Source of the DNA: Bacteroidaceae bacterium
Lineage (GTDB): Bacteria; Bacteroidota; Bacteroidia; Bacteroidales; Bacteroidaceae
NCBI GenBank assembly: GCA_900768625.1
Contig: CAAGDO010000302.1
Span: forward strand, 1 to 8,606
DNA: 8,606 nt
Reading direction: 5' to 3'
Notes under the pieces: generated by a model
Database searches by the model: none
What the model was told of the DNA's origin: nothing
Seen by the model: the letters and a program-made list of their open reading frames with translations, nothing else
Program-made: the position numbers and the translations under genes
Shown here: piece by piece, positions 1-6,323 of the stretch
Position numbering within the stretch: the stretch's first letter is position 1
Layout of the letters: each line of letters starts with the position of its first letter

Positions 1-1
1 A

Positions 2-19
2 TCTAGCATGATTGCTAGA
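2..19. repeat. Short palindrome at the left edge
   Basis: Seven-base arms TCTAGCA and TGCTAGA surround a four-base TGAT loop. No T-run follows on either strand, so it does not look like an intrinsic terminator. It could be the end of an element or a protein site whose context lies outside the window. Seen directly; the function is unknown. Confidence 0.4.
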
Positions 20-40
20 GATTCTGATGCATCCAAAAAG

Positions 41-58
41 TTTTACCGGACAGTAATA
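41..58 (+). repeat. 18-base motif, left copy of an inverted pair
   Basis: The sequence TTTTACCGGACAGTAATA occurs here. Its reverse complement, with one difference, occurs at 8511-8528 near the other end of the window. Both copies read inward. This copy lies about 50 bases upstream of the penicillin-binding protein promoter. The match is far too long to be expected by chance in 8.6 kb. It could be a dispersed repeat, an element end or a regulator site; the sequence alone does not decide. Confidence 0.75.
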
Positions 59-110
59 GTCAAGAATCTTTCCTTTTTCTGCCCCGCATAACAAAAATTC
101 AACTTCTTTC

Positions 111-142
111 TTTGTCTGTCGCTTATCAAAACCTTATCTTTG
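111..142 (+). promoter_or_regulatory. Bacteroidota-type promoter of the penicillin-binding protein gene
   Basis: TTTG at 111-114 is followed after exactly 20 bases by TATCTTTG at 135-142, and then by C. This matches the Bacteroidota primary sigma-factor consensus TTTG, 19-21 bp, TAnnTTTG at every defined position. Transcription would start near 147-150 and leave an untranslated leader of about 100 nt before the ATG at 252. Confidence 0.75.
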
Positions 143-211
143 CAGCATGCTTGCTTGTGCGGATAAGGCATAAACCTTCCTTCCGTCATAGGCAAATGAT
201 TGGAATACAAA

Positions 212-225
212 GCCTTCCTTAAGGC
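212..225 (+). other. Small hairpin in the leader of the penicillin-binding protein mRNA
   Basis: GCCTT and AAGGC form a five-base stem around a CCTT loop, ending 26 bases before the start codon. The last 20 bases before the ATG are A/C-rich and contain no Shine-Dalgarno sequence, as is common in Bacteroidota. The stem is short, so a regulatory role is only a possibility. Confidence 0.3.
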
Positions 226-251
226 AAATAGCAACATACAACTCTTTCAAC

Positions 252-2843
252 ATGAGCAATTCAAAAGGCATGCTAGGACGAATCCTTGCATTTTTCGGTT
301 GGTTTGGCCGTGGTTTCCGACGTTCTTGGCGATGGTATAAGTCGCAGTTCGTTGGCCGCCCTTGGTGGCGCAAACTCATAGCTGGCGTATTGTCCTTCTT
401 CGCTTTCATCATATTTTATGTGTTTGCGGTGGTGTTCAATCTTTTCTGGCTTTTCGGTAAGTCGCCATCGATTGAGCAAATCATTCATCCGAAGAATCCT
501 GCGGCATCAGAAATATACAGTGCCGACGGCAAGCTTTTGGGCAAGTTCTTCAATGAGAACCGTTCGCCGGTGCCTTACGATTCAATCAGCCCGGTGTTCT
601 TCCAGGCTTTGGTTTCTACGGAGGATGAACGTTTCTACTCCCATCATGGTGTGGACTATCAGGGCTTGTTCGCCGCAGCAAAGGATGCTATGCATGGTCA
701 TGCCCGTGGTGCTTCGACCATCACGCAGCAATTGGTCAAGAATATGTTCCGCGTGCGTACGCAGTACTCCACGGGTCTGCTCGGAAAGATTCCCGGAGTG
801 GGCATCCTGGTGATGAAGAGCAAGGAAATGATCATTGCAACCGAAATCGAATTCCTTTGCGACAAGAATACCATTCTTGAAATGTATGCCAACACCGTTG
901 ACTTCGGTTCTAACGCATTTGGCATCAAGACGGCGGCGAAGACCTATTTCAATACGACGCCCTCCAAACTGAAGACTGAGGAAGCTGCCGTGTTGGTCGG
1001 TCTGCTCAAGGCGACATCAGCCTATAATCCAAAGATCAATCCGAAGAATTCGGAGCGTCGCCGCAACACGGTTCTTAACAACATGTACACGCATCGTCGC
1101 CTGCTCGCCAAGCACTTCAAGGACGTGTATGTGGCAGACCGTTCCACGCTCGATTCGCTCCAGACCCTTCCCATCACGCTCAATTTCAGTGTGGAAAGTG
1201 CGTATGACGGCAAGGCGCTTTACTTCCGTGAGGCCGTGAAGGATTTCATCAAGAAGAATTGCGATGACGATGAGCATAAGTTTGATGTCTATTCCGACGG
1301 ACTGAAGATTTACACAACGCTCGATTCCCGCATGCAGGCCTATGCCGAAAAGTCCGTGCTGGAAAACATGAAGAGAATCCAGCGCAACTTCGAGAACCAT
1401 TGGCGCGGCTTGGGCGATCCCTGGCGCGACGAAAAGGGCAACGTCATTCCCGGCTACCTCGAAAGCAAACTGGAGAAAACCGATGCCTACAAGGCGTTGC
1501 AGGCCCGTTATCCTGACAATCCCGATTCGGTGACCTATTATCTCCATCAGAAGCATGACGTGAAACTCTTCAGCTACGATGGCGAACGTCATGAGTACAT
1601 GTCGACAGTCGACTCCCTCCGCTATATGCTCAACTTCATGCATACGGGTCTTGTGGCTATTGAACCCTCAACGGGTTACGTGAAGGCCTACGTGGGCGAT
1701 ATCGATTTCAAGACGTGGCAATACGACAAGGTGCAGTCCATGCGCCAGCCGGGTTCGACCTTCAAACTCTTCGTCTATGCGACAGCGATGAAGCAGGGAC
1801 TTACGCCTGCTGATGCCCGTAAGGATGAATATATCCGCATGGAGGTGTTTGACAAACGAAAGAACGAAACGACCATTTGGCAGCCCCATAACGCCAACGG
1901 ACGCTTCTCCAATGCCCAGGTGCCTCTCCGTTCGGCCTTTGCTCAGAGTATCAACACGATTGCGGTCAAACTTGGTCAGGAAGTGGGTATTCCCAATGTC
2001 ATCCAGACAGCCAAGGACATGGGTATCAAGTCGCCGCTTGACGACACACCTTCTTTGCCCTTGGGTTCGAGCGATGTCAATCTTCTGGAACTGGTCAACG
2101 CCTACTGCTCGGTGGCCGACGATGGTATGCATGTGGAGCCCGTGCTGGTGACGAAGATTGTGGATTCCGACGGCAAGGTGGTCTTTGAATCCAAGAAGGA
2201 AGAAACACGGGCTTTGCCCCAGAAGGCTGCCTTCTATATGCAGAAACTCCTTGAAGCCGGTGTGCGCGAAGGCGGCGGTACGTCGCAGACGCTGGGAGCG
2301 GGCATGTATCTCGGTCCGTATAGCGGACAGCTTGATTTCGGTGGCAAAACGGGTACATCAAACAACCATGCTGATGCCTGGTTCGTAGGCGTTACGCCCG
2401 ACCTCGTGGCCGGATGCTGGGTCGGTGGAGAATACCGTCAGATTCACTTCCGCACAGGTGCCCTCGGACAGGGTTCTCGTACGGCTCTCCCCATTGTGGC
2501 ACAGTTCCTCCGTTCGGTGATGGACGATGGTGGATTGAAAGGACAGTATCTCCATAAGTATGGTCTCCCGCCTGAGGATATCGATGCCAGCACTTATCAG
2601 GGCGGCGCCTATATCGCTCCTGCTGCTCCTCGTGACTCCGTTGAAAATGATTCCACTTCGTATGACGAAGGAGATTTCATGGGTGAAGAAAGCGAAGTGC
2701 GAGGCGAGGAAAAGCCCTCTCATTCCAATGCCGAGAATCCCGAAACGCATGCCGAACAGACTGCACCTGCTCACCATAATTCAGAAAGTGGCGGAAGCAG
2801 CAGTCACAAGCAGAACAAATCTGCCGACAACCTCTTCGAATAA
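252..2843 (+). CDS. Class A penicillin-binding protein (bifunctional transglycosylase/transpeptidase, PBP1A type)
   Basis: This 863-residue inner-membrane enzyme polymerises lipid II into glycan strands and cross-links their peptides. A basic cytoplasmic segment (1-41) precedes one membrane helix (about 42-68). The GT51 transglycosylase domain follows, with EDERFYSHHG (catalytic Glu124), GASTITQQLVKN (153-164), KSKEM (189-193) and the ILEMYANTVDFG stretch (208-219). The penicillin-binding domain has all three active-site motifs: STFK (nucleophile Ser502, Lys505), SIN (566-568) and KTG (699-701). The length is normal for the family (E. coli mrcA/PBP1A is similar). The last 70 residues are Glu/Ser/His/Asn-rich and probably disordered. 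The start at 252 is preferred because the basic segment and membrane helix follow directly and a good promoter lies upstream. The gene is a single transcription unit ending at the 2866 terminator. Which PBP1 paralogue it represents is uncertain. Confidence 0.96.
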   Translation: MSNSKGMLGRILAFFGWFGRGFRRSWRWYKSQFVGRPWWRKLIAGVLSFFAFIIFYVFAVVFNLFWLFGKSPSIEQIIHPKNPAASEIYSADGKLLGKFFNENRSPVPYDSISPVFFQALVSTEDERFYSHHGVDYQGLFAAAKDAMHGHARGASTITQQLVKNMFRVRTQYSTGLLGKIPGVGILVMKSKEMIIATEIEFLCDKNTILEMYANTVDFGSNAFGIKTAAKTYFNTTPSKLKTEEAAVLVGLLKATSAYNPKINPKNSERRRNTVLNNMYTHRRLLAKHFKDVYVADRSTLDSLQTLPITLNFSVESAYDGKALYFREAVKDFIKKNCDDDEHKFDVYSDGLKIYTTLDSRMQAYAEKSVLENMKRIQRNFENHWRGLGDPWRDEKGNVIPGYLESKLEKTDAYKALQARYPDNPDSVTYYLHQKHDVKLFSYDGERHEYMSTVDSLRYMLNFMHTGLVAIEPSTGYVKAYVGDIDFKTWQYDKVQSMRQPGSTFKLFVYATAMKQGLTPADARKDEYIRMEVFDKRKNETTIWQPHNANGRFSNAQVPLRSAFAQSINTIAVKLGQEVGIPNVIQTAKDMGIKSPLDDTPSLPLGSSDVNLLELVNAYCSVADDGMHVEPVLVTKIVDSDGKVVFESKKEETRALPQKAAFYMQKLLEAGVREGGGTSQTLGAGMYLGPYSGQLDFGGKTGTSNNHADAWFVGVTPDLVAGCWVGGEYRQIHFRTGALGQGSRTALPIVAQFLRSVMDDGGLKGQYLHKYGLPPEDIDASTYQGGAYIAPAAPRDSVENDSTSYDEGDFMGEESEVRGEEKPSHSNAENPETHAEQTAPAHHNSESGGSSSHKQNKSADNLFE

Positions 2844-2865
2844 CAACGACGATATGGTATAAAAC

Positions 2866-2910
2866 AAGCGCCCCATTTCCTTTGCAGGGAATGGGGCGCT
2901 TGGCGTTTTT
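2866..2910. terminator. Strong hairpin terminator between convergent genes
   Basis: Arms at 2866-2880 and 2887-2901 pair over 15 bp with a single G-T wobble and enclose a TTTGCA loop. On the plus strand TTTTT follows at 2906-2910, ending the penicillin-binding protein transcript. On the minus strand the hairpin is followed by GTTTTATA, so it may also stop the five-gene transcript arriving from the right. Termination in the plus direction is well supported; the minus direction is an inference from the shorter T-run. Confidence 0.85.
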
Positions 2911-3007
2911 GTGCTATGCTTGACAGGGGTTTTTGTGCACAGCATTTTCGGGGATTTACATACGGGAATGACGCGTGGGCAGGATCCCGAGTGGACGAAG
3001 AAAGTGT

Positions 3008-3307
3008 TTATGCTTCGTAGTCCACACAGGCGCGCTGGCCGATGTGCTTCATCAGTTCGGTGGCTACGGCCTTGTGAGCGGGGTGAATGCTATAGGCCTT
3101 CACGTCGTCGAGATTGTCGAACGTGGAGTCGAGACAGATGTCCCATTTCTCCGCTTCGTTGGTGTTGAATCCGACGTGTACGCTGCGGATAAAGGGAATG
3201 GTTGCGGGTAAGGCTTCAATGCCTTGCTTGAAAGCTTCGCGTGCGCTGCGACGCAACTCTTCAGGTACGTCAGCGCGGAATTGAAACATGACGATGTGGT
3301 GTGTCAT
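3008..3307 (-). CDS. Dabb family (stress-responsive alpha/beta barrel) protein
   Basis: This small soluble protein of 99 residues matches the Dabb family (dimeric alpha+beta barrel, ferredoxin-like fold). It begins with a strand carrying paired histidines (MTHHIVMFQF) and has an amphipathic helix (about 14-32), a second strand pair (39-47 and 55-61) and the family hallmark HPAHKAV (75-81), followed by a last helix. The length is typical of a single-domain member. Members in plants and fungi include stress-induced proteins and polyketide cyclases; bacterial members mostly have no known substrate, so no reaction is assigned. It starts 42 bp after the hydrolase stop and is the last gene before the terminator. 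The A/C-rich gap has no visible promoter, so it is probably co-transcribed with the hydrolase. Confidence 0.9.
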   Translation of the reverse strand: MTHHIVMFQFRADVPEELRRSAREAFKQGIEALPATIPFIRSVHVGFNTNEAEKWDICLDSTFDNLDDVKAYSIHPAHKAVATELMKHIGQRACVDYEA

Positions 3308-3349
3308 ATGTATATGTGTTGGTTTTGGGGTTTATGTTGGGATGCGTGG

Positions 3350-4651
3350 TCAGGGATGTACGAAGTCGGCAATGGTCTTGATGACCTCTTGGCTGATGGA
3401 GCCCTTTTCCATATAATCTTGAGGCGTGGCTTTGTGGGGGAGCGGACGCATCAGATGGTCCAGCGTCTCAAAGAAGCGGAATTGTGTTTGGGGATGGCTG
3501 GATGCCAAAGCGTTTTGCCAGAGTTCGAAGTCTGCTTGGGTCACTTGATAGTCGTTTCCGCCTTGCAGGAAGAGCATGCGAAATGAGGCGGGAAGGTTTT
3601 GGGCGGTGGCGAGGGGATGATAGGCGTCTTGCATATCCCGGTATTCTTGGGGCAGCAAGGCTTTCATTTTTTCCATCATCTCAGTGGCAGCTTGTCTGAC
3701 TTCCTCTTCGCTCTTGCCAGAAAGCGAAACGATGTAGCGCAGTTGTTCTTCCGTACTTTTCCAGAAGGGGCGGGACGCAGCAGCCAGTACGATGAAGCCG
3801 GCAAGAGGCGTTTTTGTCTTTTCGGCAATGCGTGGGGCCAATGTACCCCCAAGGCTGTGGCCGAGCAGGTAGATGCGCTTGGTGTCAATGCCTGAGGTGG
3901 TGGAAGCCAGATGAAGGGCCTCTACGGCATCGTCCACGATTTCAGTGTCGTAGTTCATGTGTCCATCGCTCACTTCTGTTGTGCGTTGGCGGTAGACGTA
4001 CGTGCGTTTGTCGTAACGGATGGTGGCGATTCCTTGTTCTGCCAGTTTGTGGGCCAACTGCTGGAAGGGCTTGTTGGGGCCGATGGTTTCGTCGCGGTCG
4101 CAAGGTCCGCTTCCTTGTATCATTACGATGACGGGAACGTTGCCCTTTCTTTCGCGCGGCAAGGTGAGTGTGCCAGGCAGCGAAACCTTTTGGTGGGTGA
4201 CGCTGATTGGCTGTTCCTCCCAAACAACTGATGCCGGCGTTTCTTCGTTGCTCTTTTCGGGCTGTGTGAGCGTGGTGGAGGGAGCAGGCGTAAAGGTGAA
4301 ACCTTCCACTTTGCCTTCCTTGTTGATCATCACGTTGAAACAAAGATTGGCGCGAGTAAACTCAAGTACTGTCTGATGGATTTCATGTCCTTCTGTCGTG
4401 CGGCATTGCCAAGGGTGTTGCTTCTTCCATTCGCCTGCTTGCATCTCAATCTGTTTCCACACCATTCCGATGGAGGCGGCCGGTAGTTGGCTCTTCACTT
4501 GTTCGGTGCAACTATTGAGCAAGCTGTCGGCTTTGGCTTTCTGCAACCATCTGAGCATGTTGTGGGCCAAGAGCTCATGGTCATTGGCAGCAAAGGCTTG
4601 GGGCGTCAAAGACGAGGCTAGCAGAAGAAGGGTCACAATCTGACGTTTCAT
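3350..4651 (-). CDS. Secreted alpha/beta hydrolase with N-terminal DUF3887-like domain
   Basis: This 433-residue protein is a predicted exported serine hydrolase. The N-terminus is a clear signal peptide (MKR, hydrophobic core, AFA near residue 21), giving a periplasmic or outer location. Residues about 25-125 resemble the DUF3887 module often found before such hydrolases. The alpha/beta-hydrolase domain (about 150-433) has an oxyanion-type QGSGPCDRDE segment (179-188), the nucleophile elbow GHSLGG (Ser266), a probable acid Asp367 in GGNDYQV and a probable base His399 in LDHL. The catalytic triad is therefore complete. The family includes esterases, acyl-peptide hydrolase relatives and dienelactone-hydrolase-like enzymes; the substrate cannot be read from the sequence. 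It lies 78 bp downstream of the membrane-protein gene and 42 bp upstream of the Dabb gene. Confidence 0.92.
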   Translation of the reverse strand: MKRQIVTLLLLASSLTPQAFAANDHELLAHNMLRWLQKAKADSLLNSCTEQVKSQLPAASIGMVWKQIEMQAGEWKKQHPWQCRTTEGHEIHQTVLEFTRANLCFNVMINKEGKVEGFTFTPAPSTTLTQPEKSNEETPASVVWEEQPISVTHQKVSLPGTLTLPRERKGNVPVIVMIQGSGPCDRDETIGPNKPFQQLAHKLAEQGIATIRYDKRTYVYRQRTTEVSDGHMNYDTEIVDDAVEALHLASTTSGIDTKRIYLLGHSLGGTLAPRIAEKTKTPLAGFIVLAAASRPFWKSTEEQLRYIVSLSGKSEEEVRQAATEMMEKMKALLPQEYRDMQDAYHPLATAQNLPASFRMLFLQGGNDYQVTQADFELWQNALASSHPQTQFRFFETLDHLMRPLPHKATPQDYMEKGSISQEVIKTIADFVHP

Positions 4652-4668
4652 AGGGTTTGGATGTTTAT

Positions 4669-4700
4669 TAAAAGTATTTAACAGAAGATTGTTTTACGAA
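4669..4700 (-). promoter_or_regulatory. Possible weak promoter before the hydrolase gene
   Basis: On the minus strand TTCG (4697-4700) is followed after 20 bases by TACTTTTA (4669-4676). Compared with TTTG, 19-21 bp, TAnnTTTG, each element has one mismatch. The correct spacing and the 78-base gap between genes make an internal promoter plausible, giving the hydrolase and Dabb genes some independent expression. AT-rich gaps can produce such matches by chance. Confidence 0.35.
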
Positions 4701-4729
4701 TAGAGATGGGGGCGTATGTCCGAAAGGCT

Positions 4730-5761
4730 TTATTCGTTCATGGCACCGCAGTGGGGACATACTCCCTTACAGGGGATGGATTTGCCGCAGACGCCACAGA
4801 TGAGGTGTGACGGCTGATGGATGATGTACTGGCGGATGGCGAATGCCCAATAGGCGATGAGCATGGGATAGCCAATGTAGATGGGGGTGGTCAGGGTGAA
4901 GATGAGATAAAGCACCATGCACATACCGCCCAAAGAGGCCAGATACTGGAGGTTGTCGCCGAGGTCGGGTTGTCGCCGGATTTCGTCGATCACGGCCACG
5001 GCCACGATGAGCATACCCCATACTGAAGCGATGAACAGGGCCATGATGAGCGGCAATTCCGCGTTGAAGGGGTTGAGCGTGGGATGATAGTAGAACTCCA
5101 CCCATGTCATGGGGATGAAGCGCTGGATGCTGCCATAGAGTGCTGCTGACCCACTCACAAGAAGGCAAAGAAGGGTGGGATAGAAACTGGGGAGATCACG
5201 GAAATGGACCATGCGGACATCCTTGTGGCGGATGCTCTGTACAAGCCAGAAAAGCACGGCCAGTCCGAACACGGAGAGAACGTAGATGGAGCGGCTGTCG
5301 GAAAAATAGTAGATGAATTTGGAAATAGGATCGTTGGGCACCACATTCTGCAGCAATTCACTTTCATGTATCCATCCTTGCGTGAGTTGGTCGCGGGCCA
5401 CTTTCACCCAAACGGAGTCGGTGGTGTCGCTTGGGACATACATCACCTTGGCCACGACGAGTTGGTCGCGGCACTTGATGCCTATCGTGTCGTTGACCAT
5501 CGCGCCATAGTCGGGCAGTCCCTGCAGGGCTGGGGCTGTCTGGAGTGCGAGGGTGTCGGTGGTCTGGAAGTTGTAGCCCGTCCAGTAGTGGTGGCGGATG
5601 TAGAAGTTCACGGAGTCGACACTCCCTTCGCTGCTGGTCATCCAGTGGTCCATCTGGTTGGGATGGGAATAGTAGCACGACGTGAGCAACATGGCAACGA
5701 GGGCTGCAAGCAACATGTGCCCTATGCGAAGGCTGGAATGCGTTGGGTGTATCTTGTTCAT
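4730..5761 (-). CDS. Lipoprotein-like membrane protein with SH3-like domain, five membrane helices and C-terminal zinc ribbon
   Basis: I do not recognise a named family for this 343-residue protein. It starts with a lipoprotein signal peptide (hydrophobic 16-26, lipobox LLTSC, Cys29). Residues about 70-138 look like an SH3b-type domain, ending in VWVKVARDQLTQGWIHESEL. Five hydrophobic helices follow at about 157-177, 193-213, 236-258, 272-291 and 294-313. Residues 322-338 hold CGVC and CPHC, a zinc ribbon (Cys322, 325, 335, 338). Basic residues after helices 1 (RHKDVR) and 3 (EIRRQ) agree with an outside N-terminus and a cytoplasmic zinc ribbon. It might link an envelope signal to a cytoplasmic partner, but that is speculation. 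The gene follows the acetyltransferase after 34 bp, so co-transcription is likely. Confidence 0.85.
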   Translation of the reverse strand: MNKIHPTHSSLRIGHMLLAALVAMLLTSCYYSHPNQMDHWMTSSEGSVDSVNFYIRHHYWTGYNFQTTDTLALQTAPALQGLPDYGAMVNDTIGIKCRDQLVVAKVMYVPSDTTDSVWVKVARDQLTQGWIHESELLQNVVPNDPISKFIYYFSDSRSIYVLSVFGLAVLFWLVQSIRHKDVRMVHFRDLPSFYPTLLCLLVSGSAALYGSIQRFIPMTWVEFYYHPTLNPFNAELPLIMALFIASVWGMLIVAVAVIDEIRRQPDLGDNLQYLASLGGMCMVLYLIFTLTTPIYIGYPMLIAYWAFAIRQYIIHQPSHLICGVCGKSIPCKGVCPHCGAMNE

Positions 5762-5795
5762 AGCAAGTGGGAAAGTGAATGGGAAGCGGGACGGC

Positions 5796-6323
5796 TTACG
5801 GTGTGGTCTCGCATTTTTGGAAGGCCACTCGTTCCTCGCCGTTCTCCAAATGAATGATGCCGCAACGGGTGAAACCTTCCTGAGCCAGGAGGTGGTGCAT
5901 GATGCGGTTGTCGCGGTGGGTGTCGATGCGGATGTTGTGGCCTTGTTGCCAGACGTAGTCCATGATGGCGGAGAACACGCCGTGGCTGTCGGGCGAACTG
6001 GCCAAGCGATGAATCACATGGTAGGGGCTATGGTCCAGCCATTCACCGTCGTAAATCCGGGCGTAGGTGGGGTCTGGACCTTCAAGATAGGCGAAATAGG
6101 CCACCATCTGACCGTTGTCGTCTACGACGCCACGTCCTACATGCTGGGCAATGTCCTGCTCGATGGTCTCTTCCGATGGTTTGCCCTCGGGCCATTGGGT
6201 GGGGTTGCCGTCGGCACACATGATTTCGCGGGCCATGCGGACGAGTTCCAGGATGCGGGGTTTGTCCGTAAGACAGGCTTCTCTGATGTTCATTGGAGTG
6301 GGATGTTTCTTGTGCTGGTTCAT
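5796..6323 (-). CDS. GNAT family N-acetyltransferase
   Basis: The protein has 175 residues from the ATG at 6323. That ATG overlaps the stop of the U32 gene as ATGA, which favours translational coupling. A second start at 6293 (MNIREACLTD) would remove ten residues, and the GNAT fold begins exactly there, so both are possible. The upstream extension to 6464 is only read-through within the U32 gene. GNAT enzymes transfer acetyl from acetyl-CoA to an amine. The N-terminal strand-helix (11-35), a central strand MVAYFAYLEG (73-82) and the motif B region IRIDTHRDNRIMHHLLAQEGF (131-151) support the family. The usual CoA-binding R/QxxGxG/A signature is not seen; its place is taken by SSPDSHGVFSAIMDYV (109-124). 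The substrate is unknown. Confidence 0.9.
   Translation of the reverse strand: MNQHKKHPTPMNIREACLTDKPRILELVRMAREIMCADGNPTQWPEGKPSEETIEQDIAQHVGRGVVDDNGQMVAYFAYLEGPDPTYARIYDGEWLDHSPYHVIHRLASSPDSHGVFSAIMDYVWQQGHNIRIDTHRDNRIMHHLLAQEGFTRCGIIHLENGEERVAFQKCETTP

Noticed and set aside
2..19. Terminator of a gene to the left
   Set aside because: The stem is only seven bases and A/T-rich, and no T-run follows on either strand.
1017..1643. Minus-strand open frame of 208 codons inside the penicillin-binding protein gene
   Set aside because: It is fully antisense to a well-supported enzyme gene and has no recognisable motif, so it is a by-product of codon composition.
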